Source: Clostridia bacterium (GTDB taxonomy: Bacteria > Bacillota > Clostridia > Oscillospirales > SIG627). From it: a stretch of DNA of 9,969 nt. Below the pieces are notes generated by a model. It made no database searches. It saw nothing but the letters and a program-made list of their open reading frames with translations, and had not been told where the DNA came from. The stretch covers positions 1-9,969 of the forward strand of contig JAFTEP010000306.1 of the NCBI GenBank assembly GCA_017453605.1, written 5' to 3'. Position 1 is the stretch's first letter; each line of letters begins with the position of its first letter. A program made the position numbers and the translations under genes. This document shows, in pieces, positions 1 through 7,243 of this stretch.

Positions 1-2
1 AA

Positions 3-1007
3 AAGCATCTGTGGGATATCGGGCAGGGGAACCTCTACGATATGAAGATCTCTCTTCCCGGAGACGAGGTATGCGCGTACTTCGGGCTGAGGGAGGTCGC
101 GATAGACGAGAGGGCGTTCTATCTCAACGGAAGAAAAGTCTTCGGCAGATGGGTGCTCGATCAGGGCTTCTGGCCCGACGGGATCTACACCGCGCCGTCG
201 GACGCCGCGCTGAGGGCCGATATAGAAAACTCCTTCAGGCTCGGCTTCAACGGAGCGAGGCTCCACGAAAAGGTCTTCGAGCCGAGATTCCTGTACTGGG
301 CGGACCGCCTCGGCTACCCGGTATGGGGCGAAATGGCAAACTGGGGTCTCGACCACACCCGCCCCGAGGCGATCTACACCTTCCTTCCCGAATGGCTCGA
401 GGCGCTCGAGCGCGATTTTTCTCACCCGTCGATAATCGGCTGGTGCCCCTTCAACGAGACCTGGGACATAGACCGCCGTAAGCAGTACGACGGCGTTCTG
501 ACGCTCGCCTATCTTGCGACAAAATCCGCCGATCCGACCCGTCCGGTGATCGACGTCAGCGGCGGCTTCCATGTCGTGACCGATATCTTCGACGTCCACG
601 ACTACGAGCAGGATCCCGAAAAGTTCGCCTCCTACTACGCGAAGATCCCCGAGGGCGTGATCACCGACCAGCTCGAAAGGAGAAAGGACTGGGCGGGAAG
701 ACAGAAGTGGGACAAAAAGAGCCCGGTCTTCGTCAGCGAATACGGCGGCATAAAGTGGGCGTTCGGAGAGGTCTCCGGCTGGGGCTACGGCAACGCGGTC
801 ACCACCGAAGAGGAGTTTCTGGCGCGCTACAAGGGGCTGACCGACGCGCTTTTGGACAATCCCGATATAATGGGCTTCTGCTACACTCAGCTCTACGACG
901 TCGAGCAGGAGATCAACGGTCTTTTGACCTACGACAGAAAATTCAAGTTCGATCCCGACGTCATCCGCGAGATAAACTCAAGACAGGCGGCCATAGAAAA
1001 GAAATAA
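3..1007 (+). CDS. Glycoside hydrolase family 2 enzyme, C-terminal catalytic part (5' end outside window)
   Basis: Retaining exo-type glycosidase of family GH2, hydrolysing a beta-linked sugar; the substrate cannot be read from the sequence. The frame is already open at base 3 and encodes a typical GH2 segment (LWDIGQGNLYDM) before the first Met at 42, so that Met is internal and the true start lies upstream. 334 residues are visible, covering the end of a beta-sandwich domain and the TIM-barrel. Counting from the Met at 42, the acid/base is Glu139 in PFNETWD (bases 456-458) and the nucleophile is Glu233 in VSEYGG (738-740). The C-terminal EINGLLTYDRK lacks the N-x-K glucuronate-recognition motif of beta-glucuronidases, so a galactosidase-like or other activity is more likely. 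It ends in TAA, 13 bases before the flavodiiron gene. No signal peptide can be judged because the N-terminus is missing. Confidence 0.9.
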   Translation, partial: KHLWDIGQGNLYDMKISLPGDEVCAYFGLREVAIDERAFYLNGRKVFGRWVLDQGFWPDGIYTAPSDAALRADIENSFRLGFNGARLHEKVFEPRFLYWADRLGYPVWGEMANWGLDHTRPEAIYTFLPEWLEALERDFSHPSIIGWCPFNETWDIDRRKQYDGVLTLAYLATKSADPTRPVIDVSGGFHVVTDIFDVHDYEQDPEKFASYYAKIPEGVITDQLERRKDWAGRQKWDKKSPVFVSEYGGIKWAFGEVSGWGYGNAVTTEEEFLARYKGLTDALLDNPDIMGFCYTQLYDVEQEINGLLTYDRKFKFDPDVIREINSRQAAIEKK

Positions 1008-1020
1008 GAAAGGAATAAAA

Positions 1021-2181
1021 ATGAAACTCGGAGCTGATACGAAATACGTCGGCATCGCCGACAACGAAAAGCTGTTCTTTGAAAACCAGTTCGCCGTCCC
1101 CGGCGGCTTCACCTGCAATTCATACGTCATCATTGACGAAAAGTGCGCCGTGATCGACGGCGTGGAGGAGGAATACCTCGACGTCTGGCTGAAAAACGTC
1201 AAAAAGGCTCTCGGAGACAGAAAGCCGGAGTATCTTGTCGTTTTGCACATGGAGCCCGACCATTCCGGCAGCATCGCCGCCTTCGCCGAAGCCTATCCCG
1301 GGGCGAAGATCGTTTCGAACCCCAAGTCCTTCGCGATGATGAAGGCGTTCTACCGCTTCGATCCCGGCGAGAGGGCCGTCCCCGCTCCCGACGGCTATTC
1401 GCTCTCTCTCGGGAAGCACGTCCTGACCTTCACCGCGGCTCCGATGCTCCACTGGCCCGAGGTCAACGTCGCGTACGACGAATTCACAAAGACCCTCTTT
1501 TCCGCCGACGTCTTCGGCAGCTTCGGCATGCCCGGCTCGGGCGAAAAATGGGAGGACGAGGCGAGAAGATACTATTTCGGTATCGTCGGCAAGTACGGCG
1601 CGCAGGCGGCGGGGCTTTTAAAAAAGCTCGCCGGAAAAGAGACAGAACTCGTCTGCCCGCTCCACGGGCGCGCGCTCGCCGGAGAGGAACTCTCCCGCGC
1701 TTTGGAGCTTTACGGACTGTGGAGCGAATATAAGCCGGAGGACGAAAAGACGGTGATCGTCTACAGCTCGGTCTACGGCAACACCCAGAGCGCCGCGATG
1801 ATGCTCGCCGAGATCCTCGAGGAAAAGGGAAAGCTCGCCGACGTGTGGGATCTCGGAGAGGACGACGCCTACGAGGCGGTCGCCTCCGCATTCGCGCACG
1901 CGAAGCTGGTGCTCGCGACCACGACCTACAACGGCGACGTCTTCCCGCTGATGAAGGACTTTCTGAACCGCCTCGCCGAGCGCGGATATAAGGACAGGAC
2001 GGTCGCGCTGATCGAAAACGGGAGCTGGGCTCCGGCGGCGGCGAGGGCGATGAAGGCGTTTTTGGAGGAAAAGTGCAAAAACGTCTCGTTCTGCCCCACT
2101 CAGGTGAAGATCCTCAGCGCGATGAGCCCCGAGTCGCAGCAGCAGATCGAAACTCTCGCGGACGAGCTTATAGGTGAATAA
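1021..2181 (+). CDS. fprA: Class A flavodiiron protein (FprA-type oxygen/nitric oxide reductase)
   Basis: Cytoplasmic flavodiiron protein, which reduces O2 to water and/or NO to N2O with electrons usually supplied by rubredoxin; in anaerobes it protects against oxygen. Domains: metallo-beta-lactamase-like diiron domain at about residues 20-235 and flavodoxin (FMN) domain at about 244-386. All expected diiron ligands are visible: His76, Glu78, Asp80 and His81 in HMEPDH, His144 in LHWPE, Asp163 in SADVFGSFG and His215 in CPLHG. The FMN phosphate loop is SSVYGNT near 249-255. At 386 residues with no C-terminal rubredoxin or reductase extension, it is class A. The ATG at 1021 follows AAAGGA at 1009-1014 with a 6-base gap. 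The gene ends in TAA GCG TAA, a tandem in-frame stop whose second TAA shares its last base with the next gene's ATG. Whether O2 or NO is the main substrate cannot be told from sequence. Confidence 0.93.
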   Translation: MKLGADTKYVGIADNEKLFFENQFAVPGGFTCNSYVIIDEKCAVIDGVEEEYLDVWLKNVKKALGDRKPEYLVVLHMEPDHSGSIAAFAEAYPGAKIVSNPKSFAMMKAFYRFDPGERAVPAPDGYSLSLGKHVLTFTAAPMLHWPEVNVAYDEFTKTLFSADVFGSFGMPGSGEKWEDEARRYYFGIVGKYGAQAAGLLKKLAGKETELVCPLHGRALAGEELSRALELYGLWSEYKPEDEKTVIVYSSVYGNTQSAAMMLAEILEEKGKLADVWDLGEDDAYEAVASAFAHAKLVLATTTYNGDVFPLMKDFLNRLAERGYKDRTVALIENGSWAPAAARAMKAFLEEKCKNVSFCPTQVKILSAMSPESQQQIETLADELIGE

Positions 2182-2186
2182 GCGTA

Positions 2187-3356
2187 ATGAAAACTGTCGT
2201 TGAAAAAGAGCGCTCGCTGAACGTCGCTTCGTTCTGCGACGTCGCGGTCGCCGGGGGCGGGATCGCCGGGATCGCCGCCGCGCTCGCCGCCGCAAGACAC
2301 GGGGCGAAGACCCTTTTGATCGAAAAAAGCTGGCTTTTGGGCGGTCTTGCGACCTCGGGACTCGTCACGATATATCTTCCGCTCTGCGACGGCAGGGGAA
2401 GACAGCTCTCGTTCGGGATCGCCGAGGAGCTTCTAAGGCTTTCGATCTCGCTCGGCTGCGAGGACAGATATCCCGCGGCGTGGCTCGACGGAGAGGGCGA
2501 CAGGACAAAAGAGCGCTTTCTGACTCAGTTCAACGCGCAGGTCTTCGCGATCCTGTGCGAACAACTTTTGATAAAAGAGGGCGTGGAGATACTCTACGGA
2601 GCCTCCGTCTGCGCCGTCAGGACCGAAAACGGAGCTATCACGCACCTTGTCACCGAATCAAAAAGCGGCAGGGAAGCCGTGAAAATAAAGTGCGCCGTCG
2701 ACTGCACGGGTGACGCGGACGTCTGCCGCCTCGCCGGGGAGAAGACCGCGGCCTACGCGCGCGGGAACGTCCTCGCCTCGTGGTATTATTTTTCGGGACC
2801 GGACGGCTACAAACTGAAAATGCTCGGCGCGGCGGAAAGCGTGGATAAAGGGGCGAAGGAAAAAGAAAAACCGCACTACGCCGCGCTCGACGCGAGGGAG
2901 CTTTCAGAAATGACGGTCCTCTCGCACAAAACGCTGCTCGACGATTTCAAAAAAGACGGCGGCGTGAGAAAGGATCACGCGCTCGCGACAGTGGCGACGA
3001 TCCCTCAGGTCAGGATGACCCGCCGCCTTTCGGGCGCCTTCACGATGGACGAGGCGGACGCTCACAAGAGCTTCGCCGACAGCGTCGGGATGTTCGGAGA
3101 CTGGAGAAAAAGAGGTCCCGCCTTCGAACTTCCGTTCGGCACTCTTCACGGGGAGATGATAAAAAATCTCGCCGCCGCGGGAAGGTGCATTTCCGTCACC
3201 GACGCCCTCTGGGACGTGACCAGAGTGATCCCGGTCTGCGCAGTCAGCGGTCAGGCCGCCGGAACGGCCGCCGCGACGTTTTCTGACTTTACCCGCGCCG
3301 ATATCCCCGCCCTGCAATCCGCCCTCGAAAAAGACGGAGTGAAACTGAAGCTGTAA
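2187..3356 (+). CDS. FAD-dependent oxidoreductase (PF12831-type)
   Basis: Predicted FAD-binding oxidoreductase of unknown substrate. An N-terminal Rossmann dinucleotide fold shows VAVAGGGIAGIAAA (Gly23-x-Gly25-x-x-Gly28) ending in an acidic LLIEK strand near 43-47. It is followed by LGGLATSG (51-58), the family's usual second flavin-contact region. DCTGDAD (172-178) is the conserved motif of the second FAD-binding segment, and PVCAVSGQAAGTAAA (349-363) is the typical C-terminal FAD-closing helix. At 389 residues it is on the short side for the family, but no motif appears lost. The ATG at 2187 is preceded by AGGTGA at 2172-2177, inside the end of fprA, so translational coupling is likely. Relatives often sit near sugar-degradation genes, which fits the upstream GH2 gene, but a sugar substrate here is only inference. 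No signal peptide or membrane segment is visible. It is the last gene before the convergent terminator. Confidence 0.87.
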   Translation: MKTVVEKERSLNVASFCDVAVAGGGIAGIAAALAAARHGAKTLLIEKSWLLGGLATSGLVTIYLPLCDGRGRQLSFGIAEELLRLSISLGCEDRYPAAWLDGEGDRTKERFLTQFNAQVFAILCEQLLIKEGVEILYGASVCAVRTENGAITHLVTESKSGREAVKIKCAVDCTGDADVCRLAGEKTAAYARGNVLASWYYFSGPDGYKLKMLGAAESVDKGAKEKEKPHYAALDARELSEMTVLSHKTLLDDFKKDGGVRKDHALATVATIPQVRMTRRLSGAFTMDEADAHKSFADSVGMFGDWRKRGPAFELPFGTLHGEMIKNLAAAGRCISVTDALWDVTRVIPVCAVSGQAAGTAAATFSDFTRADIPALQSALEKDGVKLKL

Positions 3357-3365
3357 ACCGCGTTG

Positions 3366-3403
3366 AAAAAATCCCGGGGCCGGCGTATCACGCCGGTCCC
3401 GGG
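3366..3403 (-). terminator. Rho-independent terminator between convergent operons
   Basis: A 13-base inverted repeat (3373-3385 with 3391-3403) closes a 5-base loop (TATCA). Read on the - strand it is followed directly by ATTTTTT (3372-3366), a good U-tract, and lies 18 bases after the DUF4364 stop codon, so it should end the secA-asnB-DUF4364 transcript. Read on the + strand the stem is slightly better because the 3379/3397 pair becomes G-U rather than C-A. However, the bases that follow (CAGTTTATT) are a weak U-tract, so termination of the left operon is probably less efficient. Confidence 0.85.
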
Positions 3404-3421
3404 CAGTTTATTCAGGGGAGA

Positions 3422-3979
3422 TCACGACTTTTTCTCGTCGAAGAGAAGCTTGACCTCTCCCGAAAGGAGAGCGAGGATGCCGCGGTAGACTATTTCCGCG
3501 TTGTCGTCGAAGTGGGATTTCAGAAATTCCGCTTCTTCTTTCGTGTCGACGTAGAGCTTGAGTTCGACAAGGTCGTACTTGTTGTCCTTTATCGTGCACA
3601 GAAGGTCGTAGCCGTCGTTTTTCGGGACGATATCGCTTGTTATGACGCTCCCGCTGCGGTTGAACGCGAAAACTCTCGCCGCGCTGCGGAGCATACGCGT
3701 CTTCACGGAGTCGAGAAGACCGTCCTCGACCTCTCCGAGAAGCTCGAGTCCGAGCGCGTTTATCGAATAGACGTCGTTGTTCCTGTCGACCATCCCGCGG
3801 TCGGCGAGGTCCACAAGACAGCTCGCGAAGACGAAATAGTTGACTTTTCCGTCGTAAATGATTATCTCGCTGAGCGCGGAAAAGCTCAGCGGTCTGCCCA
3901 GCTCCCGCAGAAGATAAAGGATGATGACCTTTATCGTGTAGTCGTCGTTGATGCGGTCGGGCAGTTTTTTTCTGCTCAT
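3422..3979 (-). CDS. DUF4364 family protein, putative winged-helix regulator
   Basis: A 185-residue soluble protein matching my recollection of DUF4364, a family of roughly this size in Clostridia with no established function. Residues 14-85 look like a winged helix-turn-helix: helix (YTIKVIILYLLRELG), short linker (RPLSFSALSEIII), helix (NYFVFASCLVDLADRGM) and a beta wing (VDRNNDVYSIN). This is followed by LGLELLGEVEDGL, as in PadR/ArsR-like folds. Residues 108-185 alternate beta strands and a helix (ELKLYVDTKEEAEFLKSHF) and may form a dimerisation or ligand domain. The ATG at 3979 has a strong GGAGGA at 3987-3992 with a 7-base gap. It is last in the operon, 55 bases after asnB. DNA binding is inferred from fold only; the target is unknown. 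Confidence 0.8.
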   Translation of the reverse strand: MSRKKLPDRINDDYTIKVIILYLLRELGRPLSFSALSEIIIYDGKVNYFVFASCLVDLADRGMVDRNNDVYSINALGLELLGEVEDGLLDSVKTRMLRSAARVFAFNRSGSVITSDIVPKNDGYDLLCTIKDNKYDLVELKLYVDTKEEAEFLKSHFDDNAEIVYRGILALLSGEVKLLFDEKKS

Positions 3980-3994
3980 TTTCCGTTCCTCCGC

Positions 3995-4012
3995 GCGCCG
4001 TTGCTCCGGCGC
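3995..4012 (-). repeat. Short GC-rich hairpin in the asnB-DUF4364 gap
   Basis: A perfect 6-base inverted repeat (3995-4000 with 4007-4012) with a 6-base loop lies in the 55-base gap after asnB and just upstream of the DUF4364 ribosome binding site. No U-tract follows on either strand, so it is not a standard terminator. It might slow mRNA decay or tune the downstream ribosome binding site, but in GC-rich DNA it could be chance. Confidence 0.3.
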
Positions 4013-4034
4013 ATTCTCGCAGGTCTTCCGCGGC

Positions 4035-5906
4035 TCAAAGCTCTCCGGAAAGGATCCGTTTTTTCGAGCCTTGCGCGTCCGTGACGTAAAGCCTGTACCA
4101 GGTGATGAAGACGAGCACGACCCACAGCTTTCTGTAGTTGTCGGCGGTCCCGTCGCGGTGAGCGTCGAGGAGCTTCAGCGCCCCTTCTTTATTTATATAC
4201 GCGTCTGCGGTCGAGTTTTCGATGATATCCTTCGCCCAGCCGTAGAGCTCGTTTTTGAGCCATTTTCTGACCGGCACGGGATAGCCCTTCTTCGGGCGCA
4301 TGAAGGTCGCATCGTCCACCATATCGCGGAACGCGTATCTGAGTATGTATTTTGTCGTGTGTCTTTTGAGCTTGTCGCCGTCGGTGAGCGAGGCGGCAAA
4401 ATCGAAGACCTCTCTGTCGAGGAAGGGCACGCGCACTTCCAGCGAATGCGCCATCGAAAGCCTGTCGCCCTTTGTCAGGATGTCGCCCCTGATCCAGGTG
4501 TTCATGTCGACGTACTGCATTTTGAGCATACTGTCCAGCCCCGCCGCTTTCGCGCGTTCGTAGACGGGGGCGGTCCTGTCCCAGAAGTGAACGTCCGGGC
4601 TCCAGGTATTGAGTACCTGCCGTTTTGCCTCCTCGTCGAAGACGAAGGCGTTCCCGACGTAGCGCTTCTCGAGGGGCGTCGTGCCGCGGATGAGAAGGTT
4701 CTTGCCCTTCGCGCCGTCGGGGAGGATCCCCGCCAGCCACGAGAAAAAGCTTTTGAGAAAGCCGGGCAGGGAGTAGAGCTTTCCCGACCAGCGCTGTTCG
4801 TCGTAGACTCTGTAGCCGCCGAAAAGTTCGTCCGAGCCCTCGCCGGAGAGCACGACCTTCAGATGCCTTGCCGCCTCCCGGCAGATCAGATATATCGCGA
4901 CTGTCGAGGGATCGGCGACCGGTGAATCCAGATGCCAGACCACCTTCTCGAACGCGTTTTTGAAGTCGTCCGGCGTGGCGATCAGCTTTATGTGATCGAC
5001 CTCCAGATGTTTTGTTATCGCCGCCGCGTCGTCTATCTCGGAGTATTCCTTCTCGTCGAAGGCGACCGTGAACGCCTTGATGCCCGGAGTGAGTTTGGAT
5101 GATATGGAAGTGATGATCGCCGAGTCTATGCCGCTCGAAAGGAAGGTGCCGACCGGGACGTCGCTTATCATGTGCGCCCTGACCGAATCCGTGAGCACCT
5201 CTCTCAGACGCGCCGCCCTCTCTTCGAAGGTGCCGGTCTTTTTCGGCGAGAACATCGGATCGAAGTATCTTTTTATATCGAGAGTCCCGTCGGATGCGTA
5301 AAGCGCCGTACAGCCCGCCTCCAGAGACGCGACGCCGCCCATCGTGTCGGGCTCGGGAACGTACTGGAACGTGAAGTAGTGCTGCAGAATTTCTTCGTTT
5401 ATTTTGAATTTTTCGACTCCCGGGGCGAATAAAAAGGGCTTCGTCTCGCTTGAAAAGATCAGTCCGTCGGAGGTTTTCATATAGTAGAGCGGCTTGATCC
5501 CGAAGCGGTCCCTGCCGAGCGCGAGGGTCTTCTTTTCGCTGTCCCAGAACGCGAACGCGAACATACCCCTGAGCTTTTTGACAAAGTCGACGCCCTCTTT
5601 TATGTAGAGCTTCATCATCACCTCTATCTCGGAGTTGGTGACGAATTTTTCGCCCTCTTTGAGAAGCTCTTCGCGAAGGATGCGGTAGTTGTAGATCTCG
5701 CCGTTGAAGACGCCGATCACGTTCTTTTCCCTGAAGGGCTGACCGCCCTTTTCGAGGTCGATGATGCTCAGCCGCCTGAAGGCGACGGCAAAGCCGCCGT
5801 CGACGGCGGTCTGCGAGTCGTCCGGCCCGCGGTGCCTGATCGAAAGGCTCATGTTTTTCAATATTTCTTCATCCGTGCAATTTGTCATTCCTGCGAATCC
5901 GCACAT
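4035..5906 (-). CDS. asnB: Asparagine synthase (glutamine-hydrolysing)
   Basis: Cytoplasmic enzyme making asparagine from aspartate, ATP and glutamine. The 623 residues match the clostridial family length. The N-terminal glutaminase domain (about 2-200) starts with the nucleophile Cys2 (MCGFAG), then RHRGPDD (24-30), Arg45, FNGEIYN (67-73) and RDRFGIKPLYY (132-142). The synthetase domain (about 225-610) has the ATP pyrophosphatase loop FLSSGIDS (255-262), SGEGSDELFGGY (354-365), LEVRVPFLDRE (489-499) and RPKKGYPVPVRKWL (537-550). An ATG 19 codons upstream, at 5963, is in frame. I reject it because Cys must follow the initiator Met, because GGAGGA sits at 5911-5916, and because the longer form would run into the upstream gene. 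Glu93 in NSEIEV appears to replace the Asp that binds glutamine in E. coli AsnB, a conservative change by my unaided alignment. It starts 11 bases after the membrane-protein stop. Confidence 0.95.
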   Translation of the reverse strand: MCGFAGMTNCTDEEILKNMSLSIRHRGPDDSQTAVDGGFAVAFRRLSIIDLEKGGQPFREKNVIGVFNGEIYNYRILREELLKEGEKFVTNSEIEVMMKLYIKEGVDFVKKLRGMFAFAFWDSEKKTLALGRDRFGIKPLYYMKTSDGLIFSSETKPFLFAPGVEKFKINEEILQHYFTFQYVPEPDTMGGVASLEAGCTALYASDGTLDIKRYFDPMFSPKKTGTFEERAARLREVLTDSVRAHMISDVPVGTFLSSGIDSAIITSISSKLTPGIKAFTVAFDEKEYSEIDDAAAITKHLEVDHIKLIATPDDFKNAFEKVVWHLDSPVADPSTVAIYLICREAARHLKVVLSGEGSDELFGGYRVYDEQRWSGKLYSLPGFLKSFFSWLAGILPDGAKGKNLLIRGTTPLEKRYVGNAFVFDEEAKRQVLNTWSPDVHFWDRTAPVYERAKAAGLDSMLKMQYVDMNTWIRGDILTKGDRLSMAHSLEVRVPFLDREVFDFAASLTDGDKLKRHTTKYILRYAFRDMVDDATFMRPKKGYPVPVRKWLKNELYGWAKDIIENSTADAYINKEGALKLLDAHRDGTADNYRKLWVVLVFITWYRLYVTDAQGSKKRILSGEL

Positions 5907-5910
5907 ACTG

Positions 5911-5916
5911 TCCTCC
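5911..5916 (-). promoter_or_regulatory. Ribosome binding site fixing the asnB start
   Basis: GGAGGA on the - strand ends 4 bases before the ATG at 5906-5904. It lies immediately after the stop codon (5918-5920) of the upstream membrane-protein gene, so ribosomes ending there could re-initiate on asnB. This site, with the required Cys2, decides the start against the in-frame upstream ATG at 5963. Confidence 0.8.
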
Positions 5917-5917
5917 G

Positions 5918-7243
5918 TCAGTCGAAATCTATCTCTTCTCTCATCGCCGAGCTCGCCAGCCACACCCTGAAAACGAAAATGAAGGTGATTATCACGGCGG
6001 CGGCAGCGAAGATCGTGTTCACGCCGTCGAGCGTCCTTCCGACGGAGCGGTCGTCGAACATGAGGCGCGAGAAGCGGTAGAGCGAGGGGAAAGAATATTC
6101 TATGAAGCCCGCGGCGGCCGCGGCGACTCCGAGCGTTTTCAAAATGCCGGTTCGGATCCTGCGCCTGCCGTATATCTTTTCAGAGCAGGCGTCGAGCCGG
6201 TCCGCGACGGCAAAGAACGCCGTCCCCAGGCACAGGGCGCTGAGAAGCCCGAGCGGATACACCGCGGCGTTCGACTGCCACGCCTCTTCAAATCCAAGGA
6301 AATATCTTACCGACATCACGCATCTGAAAAGCCAGCAGACGCCCGACACGACGGCGAGCACGCCGAACGGCGCGCGGCGGCCGGCATTCTCGAGCCCGGC
6401 GTTTCTCAGCGAACGGTCGGCGAAGATCAGAAGCAAAAAGACGACAAAGTCCGGGATCACCCCGAAAAAGCTCGCGTAAAACCTGAACGTGAATACAGAC
6501 GCGCCTAAAAGGAGCGCGAGCGCACGGTTGAGATAAAGTCTGTTCTCAAAGTTCCCGAAGTCGCCGATCTTCTCGGCGAGCCTTGAGTCGAACGACGAAA
6601 CGAACTCCCCGTCCGATCTGAGAGAGTAAAAGAAGCGGCGGAGCCTGAAGAAGACGAAAAGCCCGAAGACACCGACGAGCGCGAGCTGAAGAAATCGCGT
6701 CACGAGCTTCAGCGAGTTGAGCGTCTCGCTCAGGCGCACGCTGCCGTGCACGAGTTCTCCCGTGTACGCCGGATCGAACAGCACGAAGCATTCCGGCAAA
6801 AATGAGCACACGCACCTCGTCCAGAGGAAGATCTTCAGGATCAGCCTCACGCTCTCGAGTGAGTCGAGCGCCGCGCCGCCCTCACAGCGGACGGACGCCG
6901 CCGAGAGCCCGTCGAAAAGGGAGTTGACGAGCGGCAGTCCGAAGACCAGCTCGAGCACGCCGAAGACGAACGTGATGAGCGTGATGAGCGTCGGATCTCC
7001 CGGGAAGAGCGCGAAGATCGCGACGGACGCTGTCTTCAGGATCCCCACGACGAAGAGCCTTCTCGTGTCCCTTCGCGCGGTGCGAAGCTGCTGATCCGCG
7101 GCGAAGATGCGCGTGAGCCCCGCGCGTATCAGCATACAGCCGATAAAGTCGGGGAGGATGTCTATAACGGCAAAGCAGGGGGTCAGAAAGAAGACGAGCC
7201 CCCAGAAAATGAAAGTCAGGCCGCTTTCACTGGGTTTTTTCAT
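5918..7243 (-). CDS. Polytopic membrane protein of unknown function with internal repeat
   Basis: I do not recognise a named family. The 441 residues hold about nine to ten hydrophobic segments, roughly at 9-29, 64-80, 85-108, 134-156, 182-201, 236-275 (probably two), 291-312, 326-346, 367-383 and 407-430, so it is an integral membrane protein without a separate cleaved signal. A segment around ILPDFIGCMLIRAGL (29-43) resembles VIPDFVVFLLLIFADRSL (262-279), suggesting two duplicated halves. Similar Ile-Pro-Asp-Phe-Ile segments occur, as I recall, in uncharacterised clostridial membrane proteins. No catalytic motif, ATP site or transporter signature is visible. Loops are Arg-rich (for example 54-63 and 359-364), which suits cytoplasmic positions. 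The ATG at 7243 lies inside the end of secA (17-base overlap) with a weak GGAGC about 11 bases upstream, implying translational coupling. It ends in TGA, 11 bases before asnB. Confidence 0.75.
   Translation of the reverse strand: MKKPSESGLTFIFWGLVFFLTPCFAVIDILPDFIGCMLIRAGLTRIFAADQQLRTARRDTRRLFVVGILKTASVAIFALFPGDPTLITLITFVFGVLELVFGLPLVNSLFDGLSAASVRCEGGAALDSLESVRLILKIFLWTRCVCSFLPECFVLFDPAYTGELVHGSVRLSETLNSLKLVTRFLQLALVGVFGLFVFFRLRRFFYSLRSDGEFVSSFDSRLAEKIGDFGNFENRLYLNRALALLLGASVFTFRFYASFFGVIPDFVVFLLLIFADRSLRNAGLENAGRRAPFGVLAVVSGVCWLFRCVMSVRYFLGFEEAWQSNAAVYPLGLLSALCLGTAFFAVADRLDACSEKIYGRRRIRTGILKTLGVAAAAAGFIEYSFPSLYRFSRLMFDDRSVGRTLDGVNTIFAAAAVIITFIFVFRVWLASSAMREEIDFD

Noticed and set aside
42..1007. 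GH2 gene starting at the ATG at 42
   Set aside because: Conserved GH2 sequence continues in frame upstream to base 3, so this Met is internal and the gene is cut by the window edge.
3948..4925. A 325-codon open frame on the + strand opposite asnB
   Set aside because: Antisense to strongly conserved AsnB motifs, with low-complexity composition and no family resemblance.
5907..5963. Upstream in-frame ATG giving a 642-residue AsnB
   Set aside because: The catalytic Cys must follow the initiator Met; the GGAGGA at 5911-5916 serves the ATG at 5906; and the extra 19 residues would be read from inside the upstream gene.
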